This document shows positions 21,321 through 31,799 of a stretch of DNA of 33,167 nt, piece by piece. The notes below the pieces were generated by a model that was given only the letters and a program-made list of their open reading frames with translations, was not told where the DNA came from and ran no database searches. Position numbers and translations under genes: made by a program. The number at the start of each line of letters is the position of its first letter. Positions within the stretch are counted from its first letter, which is position 1. Origin of the DNA: Byssothecium circinans (lineage: Eukaryota; Ascomycota; Dothideomycetes; Pleosporales; Massarinaceae); the NCBI GenBank assembly GCA_010015675.1, contig ML977015.1:325726-358892 (forward strand), in the 5' to 3' direction.

Positions 21321-22910
21321 TCACAATTCCGAAACCGTCAGAACGCCATAACCAACCCAGACAAGCAATGAAAAAATGCCCAAGCAACTGAGAACAAGTA
21401 GTAACCCGTAGACAATCAACCTAGCCACGATTACGACGAAGATGTTGCACGAACTTCGATTATTCACCCCTGCATTTCCCGCATATTCCAGCGGCGCACG
21501 GAACCCAGGCGTCATAAGAATGGCACGATTATACGCTTGGCATCGCCGCGTTGTATAGACTTCAAGAAGAGTACCTTTCTTCTCCAGCCTAGTAGTCGCA
21601 ATCTTCAGGTAAGTGACCGCATCGTGGGAGAATCGCCAGGCGTATTCCGCATAGTTTTCTGTCAATTCGACCTTGAACGTCTCCAGCGAAATTTTATCAG
21701 ATTTGGAGATCGCTTTTGTATAGAGGACAGGTATGATCATAGAATTGCAGTTTGTGAACTCGAGATGCTTCAAACTGCGCGGGAGAAAAGTATCAACCGT
21801 ACTGGTTTCGAGCTCTGCGTTAAAAAGGGCCGAAAGGGAGTCCACGATGACGGGAATCACAAGAGCTTCAGAGTGTAGGCGAAGAATCTTAAGATTTTCG
21901 AAGTTGCCGAAGGAGTGGAAGACGGGATGCCATCCCCATTGGGGTGCCCTGTGCGACCATTCAAACTCTTCAAGGTGGGGGAGGTGGGGGAGGTGAGTAG
22001 GGATGGTGTCGAAGTAATGAGTTCCTTCGATAGGTTCGTCGACCTCGTCCGATAGAGGTTCGCAGTCTTGCATGATGATACTTCCGACATTGCGTAGCCA
22101 CGGTTTCGACCACGTTTCTGCCGCTACGATGGCTGGGTTGGTTATCCTCAGGTTCTGGAAGACGATGGCGCGTAGTTTCGGATCCTCGGGGGCGTATGCA
22201 GCTAAATATGGACCCCAGCCTCGCCACGTGAAATGCGACATTCTTAGTACCTCGAGGCTGGGAATGACTAGCGGATAGATGCTGTTATCGATCGATAGGT
22301 CGGAATTCCTAGGCAGCGTAAAGCCGTATCCATTGTTGAAGGAGAACTGCTTCAGCTTCGAGAAATGCAAGGTGCTGGCGTTCTTTTTAGAATTCATGTC
22401 GATGATCAACGTGCTGAGGAGCTGGCGTGTATAAAAGAAGGAAGCCCCCCTGAAGCTCTCGAGATTTAACGTTTCGAGATTGTCGGCCAGGCAGAGGATC
22501 ACCATGAGGGGTTCGTCGAACATTTGTTTCTTGTCCAGAAACTTGAACCTGTTTATCCAATGTCGTGGCGCGGGAGCAAGACGGCGTATTGTTGTTATGA
22601 ACAGGGGCTTAGCCATGTCGATTCTTTGAAGATGGTCGGCATCTCGTTCCATTTGTGTTTGTCAGCAAGCCCTCGTGTGAAAGCTCTTGATGTACCGCGC
22701 TAGATCCGGTCGTTCAAGGAGAGTAAGGAGGAGATATTTGATAGCATGCTGTGAACGGGGCTCGAAGGAGATGCTTCTGTACAACTCGCGCTCTGCTACT
22801 TGCCGCCAATATTTGGAGACGCAAGAGAGGGAGAGAAGAGGTTTGGTGTCTTCGGAAAGAAAGGACACAATGTGCGCATGTAGCTCCGTTGGCAGCGCCC
22901 TGAAAGACAT
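21321..22910 (-). CDS. F-box protein with one in-frame stop (recent pseudogene or mis-spliced model)
   Basis: From the ATG at 22910: ALPTELHAHIVSFLSEDTKPLLSLSCVSKYWRQVAERELYRSISF is an F-box, which binds Skp1 in SCF ubiquitin ligases. RPDLARYIKSFHTRAC follows and then TGA at 22662-22664. Beyond it the same frame continues for 446 codons (QTQ, then Met at 22652) with leucine-rich, LRR-like sequence (LADNLETLNLESF, LPHLPHLEEFEWSHR, SLKHLEFTNCNSM). The C-terminus is a strongly hydrophobic tail (IFVVIVARLIVYGLLLVLSC) that could span a membrane. A 72-bp intron (22695-22624, GTACAT to AAAG) would skip the stop in frame and give 505 aa. It would also remove the YIKSF segment that the neighbouring copy conserves, so I favour a TGG-to-TGA type nonsense change. 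Translation from 22652 would lack the F-box. Confidence 0.7.
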
Positions 22911-23373
22911 CTTAGGTCGATAATTCCTAGTTCGAACGAAGATAGAATGCGTCGAAGAGTGATATGTTATTGAGTAGGGGGGGTCCCAATACCCTATTTA
23001 TCAAACCGAAGCCATCTCCCAACCATTCACGAGCCATTTTTTTGGACAAAGATATTAGTATGGGCAGCATTGATTGGATCTGGTCCTGAAAAGGTATCAG
23101 ATTGGAGAATGAAAAGAAAACCTATGTTAGCTCAACACGAAGAAGAGACGAATATGATGTGGTGTAATTGATGGACGTTGACGTGGGGTAGCCAGTTGAC
23201 CTAGATACATATGTAAGGCAAAATGCGCTTGCTACTTTAGGCTAGCGCAGATTTACGCGTCTTCGCGTTCGCGTCCAGAAGTCGCGTTCCACTTTACGCC
23301 TCGTCGCTCATCGCTCCCTTCACCTAGCAATTACAAACACCACCACAGCACAGCACAGCACAACCCGTCCAAG
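22911..23373. other. Shared promoter region between F-box gene (-) and primase gene (+)
   Basis: 463 bases between two divergent starts. The PRI2-proximal part holds a cluster of CGCG cores (listed separately) and, just before the ATG, a short CA-rich run (CACCACCACAGCACAGCACA, 23338-23357). No gene is seen. Confidence 0.6.
23255..23286 (+). promoter_or_regulatory. MCB-like cluster (ACGCGT plus CGCG cores) upstream of PRI2
   Basis: ACGCGT at 23255-23260 is the MluI cell-cycle box bound by MBF (Mbp1/Swi6) in yeasts. Three further CGCG cores lie at 23264-23267, 23270-23273 and 23283-23286, all 88-119 bases before the primase ATG. MBF drives S-phase genes such as DNA primase at G1/S. Presence and position are seen; function is inferred from yeast. 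Confidence 0.6.
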
Positions 23374-24990
23374 ATGATCCGCCACGATTACTCCCGAGTC
23401 GACCCGAAGAGGCGCGCGAACATCGACCACAAGAAGAAGCAGTTTGCAAAGGCCGAGTTCCAGCAGCAGAACTATGAGCATCGCCTCAACTTTTACCGAC
23501 TGCCGCCAACGGCCGAGATCACGCTGGAGGAGTTTGAGACGTGGGCGATTAGTCGATTGAAGGGTATGCATGGATTGTCTGGTGATGCAGGGAGTAACTA
23601 ATGCTATTGGCAGTCCTCTCCGAACTCGAGTCCTGCAGCTTTCGCAACCGCAGCTCCGAAGAGACGGCAGAGTACATGGCCAGCATCCTCCAAAAACACC
23701 TCCCTCTCCGATCGAACTCTTCCCGCAGCCAGAGCCTACAGGAGGAGCGCAAGAAGGACCACTACTCGCACTTTATACTACGCCTCGCATTCTCCTCGAC
23801 GGAAGATCTGCGCCGGCGGTTTTCGCGACTGGAAACGATGCTCTTCAGGCTGCGGTTCAAGGACGACGATTTCAAGGAGCGACAGGAGTTTGTGAGAGGC
23901 TTGAATCTGGAGTGGGAAGAGGTAGGAGACGATGAGAAGAAGGAGCTGAGAGACCAGCTGATGGCGGCGAGCGGATTGAGGAAGAGTGATGAGCAAGAGT
24001 GGTTCAAGGTGGACTGGGAGAGGGTGCCTGAGCTGGTAGAACAGAGGAAAGTACTGGTGAAGAGGGGTAAGGCTTATGTGCCGCAGCGGGAACAGATGAG
24101 CCTAGTCGTGGCAGACTTTACAAAGCGGCTAGACGAGGCTCTCGAGGTATGATGCCCAAATTCCCACCGATATTATACAGTACTAACGTCTACGGTAGCT
24201 TACAGCCCGCGCGCTCCCCCGCTTAGACGAAGACGACCGCCTCGCCCCCATCCTCGCCCACCTCTCCCAATCCTTCAACGCCCCCGAAGCTGCCTACTCC
24301 TCCTCGGACGCTAACATCGACGGTCTCTCCGCGATACATGCCGGCTCCATCGACACTCTCTCCAAGAACTTTCCTCTCTGCATGCAGAATCTGCACATGA
24401 ACCTGCGCGCGAACTCACATCTAAAACACTACGGTCGTTTACAATACACACTCTTCCTCAAAGGCATTGGTCTGAGCCTCGAAGAATGTATAGTCTTCTG
24501 GCGGAAATCGTTCAAGCTCATAACGGACGAGAAGTTCACCAAGGAATACAAGTACAACGTTCGCCACGCGTATGGCGACGTGGGTGGAGATTCGAATCGA
24601 CGTGGTCGCGGATATACGCCTTATTCCTGCCAAAAGATTCTCACCGAACCACTCCCAGGTCCTGGTCAAGCACACGGTTGTCCATACCGCACATTCACGC
24701 CCGAGAATCTGACCTCATTGCTCCAGCGCGTCGGCATCCAGGACCGCGACGTTCTCAAGACCGTGAGGGAAGATGTACAGAAACAGCGTTACCATGTTGC
24801 ATGCAACAGAGTCTTTGATTACAGCCATAAGAAGGAGATCAAAAAGGTGAAAGACGAAGGTAGTTGGAGCGCGGCGGATTTGGATACGATTGTGCATCCG
24901 AATACGTATTTCAAGAGGAGCTGGCTTTTGAAGCATCTCGGCAACGGCAACGCGGGGATCGTCAATGGAGGAGACAAGATGGAGGAGTAG
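23374..24990 (+). CDS. PRI2: DNA primase large subunit
   Basis: Non-catalytic large subunit of the Pol alpha-primase complex; it makes the RNA primer with PRI1 in the nucleus and hands it to Pol alpha. Exons 23374-23563, 23614-24146 and 24199-24990 give 504 aa. Introns are 50 and 52 bp; the second has a perfect TACTAAC branch site. N-terminal landmarks: QNYEHRLNFYRLPPTAEITLEEFE and DHYSHFILRLAFSSTEDLRRRF. The C-terminal domain carries the four cysteines that hold the [4Fe-4S] cluster: C302 (PLCMQNLH), C385 (YSCQKIL), C402 (HGCPYRTF) and C443 (VACNRVF). Their spacing of 83, 17 and 41 is close to yeast and human (about 80, 17, 40). LKHYGRLQYTLFLKGIGLSLEE is the family signature. Complete and probably essential. 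Confidence 0.96.
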
Positions 24991-26256
24991 GTGTTGGACA
25001 AGAATGACGTGCATGGGCGTGGTGTTTGGATTGGGTATGTATTCAGCAGGGACTACGGCGTTACGACCACTTGGGATGGATGCAGTCCACACGTGCTTGT
25101 ATATGGGGTTTTGTGGGCGATTTCGCTCTCACGATTCTGCGGTTGATAATGAACACAATTCCCGCCTCGATTTATCATAATCATGTTGTTTCCCTTCTCC
25201 GGAATTGCCGTTGTTCCGTTTCAGCGAAATATCCACACGACCACCCAAGCGGCATTTATCCTCATATCTCACGCACCCAACTCAGCGAACTGCAATATTG
25301 AACGAAAATCGCGCCAAGAGAGGTTATATGAGGAATGCAAGGTGAAAGCTGGAGGCGAGTTGCACATCCACTCTCTCGGCTGAAGCAGGGTCCAAAACGT
25401 GTTCGGATGGGCGTCTAATTACATTCCGTGCTACGCGTGTTACTGTCGTGATACAGTTGAAGCAGGTCTCCCTTGATACACGACTGCTAGTGCGAGCATA
25501 TCCGACTGAACGCCAAGAGGCGCCCAGGTGGTGATATGCAAGAAAGTATTCTGGAAGGAAGTTACCATTACCCGGTCCGCTGTGCCTTTTACCCAGGTAA
25601 CATCACATCTCACAAACGAAGGTCATGGGATACCATTGGGGCTAGGAAATATCTAATACGAAAATAGCCTACGTCGTAAGTGTCGTTAAATATCTTTCTG
25701 GAAGCAACGTCCTCGGCGCCCAGTAAATATCTCCGATAACGACCACGAGAGATTATTTGTTCCTGCATCCGCAAGTTTTCAAGGGATAGCTGTATATAGG
25801 AAGTGTCCGTTCTGCAGGTGCATCTTAGCTACCTGTTCACCCAAGCTTGAATTGCTATTCTTAGCTACTCGAATCCTCCTCACCCATATCGGTCAGCATT
25901 CTCTGTAAGGATCAGTGCGACCAACAATGCTTGGAATGCATCTTCTGACGCAGGAGCGCTCCGCGACCCGGGTATTATAACCTCTCTCGGCAAGACAAAA
26001 GGGCGGCTGATAGATTTAGCGGTTGCTTGGGATAGCTGGAAGGAGGTCTGCGACGGGCCAATTTGCGCTTGCTATATAGACACCTGGCCGGTTGGGAAGA
26101 TGGGTAGGTTGTATAAAGAGTCGTGGAAGGAATGTAATTCGTTCTTTATCGGGTTGACGATTTAGTGGTACAGGTTCATCAACGACTTCCTAGCTCATTC
26201 GGCCACCGTTTCCACTGCCAGGACCGTTGACATTAAACGGCATTTGAACCTCGGCC
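24991..26256. other. Intergenic, nothing recognised
   Basis: About 1.27 kb between PRI2 and the cysteine-rich gene. No coding motif, RNA gene or repeat is evident. A TATA box candidate TATAAA lies at 26112-26117, about 140 bases before the ATG at 26257, with TATATAG a little upstream (about 26074). Confidence 0.55.
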
Positions 26257-27184
26257 ATGCAACCCCTTCTTCTTCTTCTATCGCTACTATGCGCTCTAGC
26301 TTTGGCGCAGACTCCGGCATCTTCTTGGTGCCAGTGCCCGCAGGTCAAATGTCCTGCTGACGATGAAGTCGTGCGTATTCTCCATCTGCTAAGGTTTCTC
26401 TACTTACTAACAGCGTTTAGGAACTCTGTCAATGTTTGAACAGCCGCGAAAGGCTTTGCGAGAGACGCTGCCCTGAATACACTGTCACTTATTTAGTCAG
26501 TAATTTCCTCTTCCCTACGCACTAGAAGATCCCTGCCCTATTACCCGCACACATACTAACAATAACCTCCCAGTCATGCCCAACCAAACCTCCAGCTACA
26601 CCAACAGCGCCATCTCCCGTTCTGTCAGCCAACGCAGCATGTGAATGCGAGCCAAGAGTTTGCGCTCAGAATTGGCCAGACTCGTGTTACTGTGGCAATG
26701 CTAATAAGCAAGCTTGTTTTAACACGTGTGGTGGCATAAAGCCCTCATTCCAGGTACGTCATTGATCCTGCCTTTATCCCTCTCTACTAACGACCCGTAG
26801 CCCTGTCCGCCCCGCGATACCCCTAGCGTAATTACCACCTCCCTCAAAACTACACCCAAATCTACTACCACGACTACAAACCCCTTACCAAGCACCACTA
26901 AGCTGCCCCCGTACACTCACGCGCCCTGCGGTGGCGGTCGCGCCAACTACACTGAGTGCACACAGCCCAACTACATGTGCATCAAAGACCCGTACAGGCC
27001 TGGGTGCGGGCCTGAATGCGACGGTCCCGGTATTTGTGTCGAAGATAGGATGTGTGGAGGATTCGCAGGGTACCCGTGTCCGAGTTTGGGACAAAGATGC
27101 GTAGATGATCCAAGGGATGGAGACGATTGTGATCCAAGATTGGGGGCTGCTGATTGTGGGGGCTTGTGTGTTTGGCCGCATTGA
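26257..27184 (+). CDS. Modular cysteine-rich secreted protein (28 Cys in the mature part)
   Basis: Four exons (26257-26370, 26421-26495, 26574-26753, 26801-27184), all in phase 0, give 250 aa. Branch sites (TTACTAAC, ATACTAAC, CTACTAAC) support the splicing. A signal peptide (MQPLLLLLSLLCALALAQ) is followed by two 8-cysteine modules. Cysteines at 25, 27, 32, 41, 43, 51, 55, 65 and at 86, 88, 93, 101, 103, 111, 115, 125 have nearly identical spacing. A Thr-rich linker (about 135-156) follows, then two 6-cysteine units, CGGGRANYTEC...CIKDP and CGGFAGYPC...CVDDP (Cys 166-202 and 208-246). The last unit resembles domains seen in other secreted proteins of plant-associated Dothideomycetes; I cannot name the family or target. 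Extracellular and disulfide-rich by inference; effector-like or cell-wall roles are both open. Confidence 0.85.
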
Positions 27185-27333
27185 TGGTGGAAAGGAAAGG
27201 GAATGACAGGGTTCGAAAAGAGTGGCGTTAGTACGGAATCTTAAGAGACTAATCGTTACAAGAACAGGCAGACTGGAACCTTCAAAACTGATGGAGTATC
27301 ACAGCACTTCCACCCCGTCACTCTCATTCGAGC

Positions 27334-28468
27334 TTAGTGAAAGTACGCCCAAGTAACAACCCTACACTTCTCATATCCCGAATCAAATGCCGTCAGCACC
27401 TCGTCCGGCAGTTCGCTACCCTCGAGATCCTTCAAGTTCATCTCAAGTTGCTTCTTGCTGCTCGCACCAATAATAATCTTATCTGCCCGCATCGTCAGTA
27501 TAACCTCTGGGCATTCTGAATTCAAATGACGATTGACTTACCAGCAAACTCCCACTTCAACACGCCATGCCAAACAACCCACCTCAACGCGGCCTCACTC
27601 TCCCTTAGCCCCACCTTCTTGACCACCGGCCTAACAACCTCGAACGCATTAAAGAAAGCATCATTCCAATACCTCGCTCGATACATCTTTCCCCGCATGC
27701 GATTCTCATCGAACCGACTCCCAGCCTCAACCTCCGTATTCTACGTCTGTCGATGATACCGATCTGTCAAATACCCACCCGCCAGCGGATTATACGCATA
27801 AAACGCCATCCCATACTTCCTCAGACAAGGCAGTAATTCATGCTCCACGGTCCGAAACAAAGCATTATAAACTCCCTGATACACACTCGGCCTTGAGTAG
27901 CCTTGCTTATCGCTAATCTCGCAAATTGTGGCTACTTCCCAGGCCATGTAATTACTCACCCCCCACTTCTTGAACTTACCCTCCTTGCATAAGTCATTCA
28001 CCGCTTTGAGGGTTTCTTCAATAGGGACACTGCCATCAGGCCCATGCTAATACCATAGATCTACGCCTTTTTTCTCTGCCTTTAGCATCTTGAGCGACAT
28101 CTCGAGACCGCCACGTAGCCCCGCGGCGTCGAGGTGCGTGGGTCGACGGCCTAGGATGCTGGCTACGTTGGGGAATAATTTTGTGTGGATGGACAGGCCG
28201 CGTGATTGCCAGTTCAGGTCGGCTAGGTATTCTTCAGATGTACCACCGCCGTAGAAGCGGGAAGTGTCGATTTTAGTGTGGCCGATTGGAAGACGTCGAG
28301 AATGGCTGCGCAGGCGGGAAGGGAAGAGGTGCGTAGTTGTTCGAGGCCTGGAGAGTTTAGTGGTTCTAATTTTTGGATGGTGGAGTGGTGGGGAGAATGA
28401 GAGATAGTACCTTCTTTGCCAAAGGTCATGGCGCCGAAGATGATGTCGAGGTTCGTGATTGGTGCCAT
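27334..28468 (-). pseudogene. Aldo-keto reductase (aflatoxin-aldehyde-reductase-like, AKR7 type), recently inactivated
   Basis: Nearly the whole protein is readable from 28468: NLDIIFGAMTFGKEG, a 63-bp intron (28410-28348), then AAILDVFQS. A one-base loss near 28281-28287 breaks the frame. It resumes as GHTKIDTSRFYGGGTSEEYLA (catalytic Asp and Tyr region), LGRRPTHLDAAGLRGGLEMSL and KKGVDLWY, then TAG at 28047-28049. HGPDGSVPIEETLK, GVSNYMAWEVATICEI, SVYQGVYNALFR and FYAYNPLAGGYLTDRYHRQT follow, then TAG at 27741-27743, ALRWVVWHGVLKWEFA, a 59-bp intron (27541-27483) and KIIIGASSKKQLEMNLKDLE to the stop at 27334. AKR7 enzymes reduce dialdehydes with NADPH. One frameshift and two nonsense codons in otherwise intact sequence point to recent loss. 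Splice sites remain normal. Confidence 0.88.
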
Positions 28469-28939
28469 GTTTACTGATTGTTTATGGTACCTTCTTCGAA
28501 TATCTGAAATATGGAGAAGCTATATGTTCTGATTGTTAAAAATAAGGTAGGTCTCTTAGTTCGTAGTGTGGAAACTTGATGCGAAACCCGCATTTATAGT
28601 TTCAGTCTCTCCTCATCCTCTACTTTACTGATCTACTCAACACGCACTTAACTCCACGGAGATACGAGGCTAGCCACCTGATAACGAAATAACTCTGACA
28701 TTCCTTTGCTGCAAGGTCAGCAAATCATCGCTATCCCACTACCCGAATATGGCTCAAGATGGTATAGCTCCGAAAGCATACTGAATAGGGTTACGCTGCG
28801 TTTAACATGAGTGAATTCACTGGAAAATTAAGGTAGCGATGTTTATTCAGTGACAACTCAAGTCGACGTATTGTACATCTCGCGCTCAGTGGCATCCTCA
28901 AGTGCTACCTCCATCCGTTCGCCGGGTAACACGTGATAT
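28469..28939. other. Intergenic, nothing recognised
   Basis: About 470 bases between the start of the aldo-keto reductase relic and the stop of the FAD gene, both on the minus strand. It would have served as promoter for the former. No motif or repeat is seen. Confidence 0.5.
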
Positions 28940-30834
28940 CTAGTCCTTAATCCCGCTCTCCTCTTTCCACATCAATCTCTCAATGTCCGTTACGCCTGGT
29001 CCCTTATACACACTTCCATACAACCCAGTCGCCCAATCCTTCCCTTCACCCTCCTTTGGCGCCCTTTTGCGATACCACTTCCCATACGCCAAAAGATAAT
29101 ACAACCTGAAACTCAATAATGCGAATTTATCACGTTCCAAATCCTCTGGATACCGCGCCCCAAGATCCACAGCCGCCGCAATCCCACTCATCACCGCAAC
29201 CTCATGTGCATTAAGAAGAGTCCATGATGCTGCGAAGCGAGTATGATTGCGCCCCTGGAGTAGCCACATCCACGGCACGACGAAGAGGTAGTGCGTCCAT
29301 GAATGGCAGAGCTGATGCCACAAATCCTTCCTAATGATCTTACTCTCATCGATACTCCACAGATGCCCATCTCGCTTCTTGTTTAAATAGATCGTTTGAA
29401 AGACATGGCGATCAAAGGGAACTTCAGGTGGGAACTGTGCTTGGTAATTCGTGCAATCGAAGCACATTTCAAGTTTCGAGCGGTCCTTGGGGTACGTCTT
29501 GATCATGTACATTGGCTTGAAGGACTTTTGAGCGAAGCCGATGCGAGTGCTTTGGTCAACGCCAGAGAGCGTTTCGACGGCTTGATCGGGGGTGTAGAAG
29601 TTTTGATAATGCCTTTTCGTGTAATCGCTGTCCCAATGAGTGACGGTAATGTCGTCGCAAAATTTGGCGGAGCCGAGCACATGGTTTTCACGGAAGGATG
29701 CGGTTTTGGAGAGGATGCGTTTTGCTGTATCCGCGCTGGTTCATGTTAATTTGAGTGGTCGAGTAATGGGAATAATAATAAACAACTCACAGCACGCAAA
29801 GCACAATTTCATCATATTTCTCCTCTTTCTCTTGCGCACCCGCGTCCGCAGTCCCATCTTCCTGCGGCACCCCGGCATTATTTGGGGTATGCTGATCCGC
29901 AGCAGACGTTCGCTTAGTCATCTTTACAATCACCCCAGTTCTACCCCTCTTAACGACCTGCGTCAGCTCCGTCGACAACAGCACTTGCACACCCCTACCA
30001 ACCAGACTCTTTCTCCAATCATCATAGAAGTTGCCGAACTTCGGGAATACAACCATAGGAGGCTGGTTGCTAGTAACACTCAGCTTATCCGGCGGAAACC
30101 ACATGCCGTACGTTGGACTCGTGCACAGCCTTTCTAGGATAATGGTGGGGACTTCCGGAGTGTAGTTTCCAGTTCCTAGGAAGAGCGCGACCATGGGCAG
30201 AATGATGGTGTTCGAGAATTCTTCCGAGAAGAAGAAAATCTTCATGAGGTATTTGATTGGGATCAAAGCGAAGAGGAGCTCGAACCAGCGCACGATCTTG
30301 AGCATGCGCACGAAGCGTCTGATTTCTTTTTGGTGACGTGCGAGAAGCTCGGTTGGGAAGACATTGGTCCAGAACGTGTGTTCTCGTCCGAAAGAGACCT
30401 GGATGTATTAGGTGAGATTCCATAGCTATCGTTCTGTATTACGGACTTGGAGTTTGACTGGGTCAGCATGATAACCTTGACGAGCAAACATGGTCATTGT
30501 GTGATGGAAGATATAGCTTCCTCCCTGTACCCCTTGGTTCATCCAACTTGCTCCATGTCGTTCCTTGTCGATTGGAATCGAAAAAGCCTGGCCACCGCAA
30601 TAATCCACCGCGTCGATAAGTGTCACATCGAATTTATCAGAGTGGCTGGAAAGATGGTGAGCGCAAGACATTCCTATCTTGATTAGAATCTTCTTCACAG
30701 GCAGGGAAAAAACCACGCATACCAGCAGCCCCCGCCCCAACAACCAGCACGCGCTTCCTTTGAGACTTCGTCTTTGCGTTGGTCGCCATATTGGTTGTAG
30801 GAAGAATCGGATCCGTATCGTGAGAATGCGGCAT
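28940..30834 (-). CDS. FAD/NAD(P)-binding oxidoreductase (amine-oxidase-like flavoprotein)
   Basis: Exons 30834-30723, 30673-30447, 30398-29791 and 29735-28940 join in frame to 580 aa; introns are 49, 48 and 55 bp. The N-terminus holds the dinucleotide-binding motif VLVVGAGAAGMSCAHHLS; the first intron sits inside this GxGxxG loop. The acidic strand end and GG motif follow (VTLIDAVDYCGGQAF, then SWMNQGVQGGSYIFHH). Further on: WFELLFALIPIKYL (hydrophobic), YDEIVLCVLADTAKRIL, which resembles the second FAD-contact strand, and RHVFQTIYLNKKRDGHLWSI. The C-terminal WTLLNAHEVAVMSGIAAAVDLG is where this fold contacts the FAD again. General architecture is that of predicted NAD/FAD-binding proteins of the amine-oxidoreductase superfamily (COG2907-like); the substrate is unknown. 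An alternative start at Met16 (30789) would give 565 aa and puts the Rossmann motif closer to the N-terminus. Confidence 0.82.
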
Positions 30835-31799
30835 TAGACTAGTTGAAGGAAGTGATGGAAGATAGGACTATAACTGCAGCTAGCTTGTATTTATTCTCAA
30901 ATGCCAATTCATAGTGCGTCATGAAGTCGCAAAGATGGGTAGATCAAGGACGCATTAGCGCGATCGGACATCTGCCGGTTGCGCTAAGCCTCTTTAAGCT
31001 TCGAGTTGCACCACATCAGCGTACTCGCGCCACATGCCACCTCACTTACTTAGTAGTTACCTTTAACGCGTTTTTTACTAAGAGTTATTAGTTTTTAACG
31101 TAGAGTACTACTAAACTACCCCTAACCTACTAAACTACCCGAGGTTCTTTGGAGGAACACGGCAAGTCCTCACCTTCGCTATGCTACCAATGGGACGGGT
31201 CATTTTGAAGTGCGCAGCGAGGAACCGGAGTTCGAGGAGTTACCCAGCGAAGAGTGACATGGACCAGGTCATACGAATCAACATGCATAGAGCTCTAATT
31301 GCATTGCCACGGGAACAGAGACCCGGAATAGATCTTACTTTCTCTTCTATATCAAATGTACTTTAATGAGCGTCCGAATGATAGCATTTCTTACTATGTC
31401 AGAGTATCATGGTGGGCGTCGAAACCATCACTACCATTGCCCTACTCAGCCCATATCCGGCCGATTTTGCAACTGATCAGCAGTGGGGGATACCGCCTAC
31501 AGCATGTTAGTATGTCAACGGATCGTACCAATCACATATGAAGGTATAGGCTCACCACTCCAGGTTACATAGTAAAGAGACACCCAGTTATTGTTCGCGA
31601 CTCCACTTGCCTGGAGCTTACCCCAGTATCTAACGTGCATAGTCAGCTACACCCTCACTCCACCAGCCCTTCAACCACTACGTACGGATTTCCTGAGACA
31701 ACAGTCGTGTCCGTCTCGGTATAGCACCGGATCTGGATGCGGGTTCCACGTGAGTACTGGCCGTCGGCCGTGCACGAGGTCCGCGGGCATTGGCGGTGT
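30835..31799. other. Intergenic border to the AT-rich repeat
   Basis: About 0.96 kb from the FAD gene start to the retroelement relic. It carries the promoter of the former and a short direct repeat at 31108-31140. Open frames (31181-31366, 31356-31541, part of 31591-31860) show no domain. The base composition is normal up to about 31800 and turns sharply AT-rich afterwards. Confidence 0.5.
31108..31140. repeat. 14-bp direct repeat, 19-bp period
   Basis: CTACTAAACTACCC occurs at 31108-31121 and again at 31127-31140 in an AT-rich stretch that contrasts with its surroundings. It may be a fragment of an old mutated repeat; two copies are too few to say. Confidence 0.6.

Noticed and set aside
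21974..21997. GGTGGGGGA tandem repeat
   Set aside because: It lies in the F-box gene and simply encodes the HLPHLPHL leucine-rich run; ordinary coding repetition.
22624..22695. 72-bp intron that would rescue the F-box gene
   Set aside because: Possible in frame with a CTGAC branch, but it removes YIKSF, which the paralogue keeps, and the branch is far (about 40 nt) from the acceptor. Kept only as an alternative.
31181..31541. Two short plus-strand frames left of the retroelement
   Set aside because: No gag or other domain seen, and they overlap each other in different frames.
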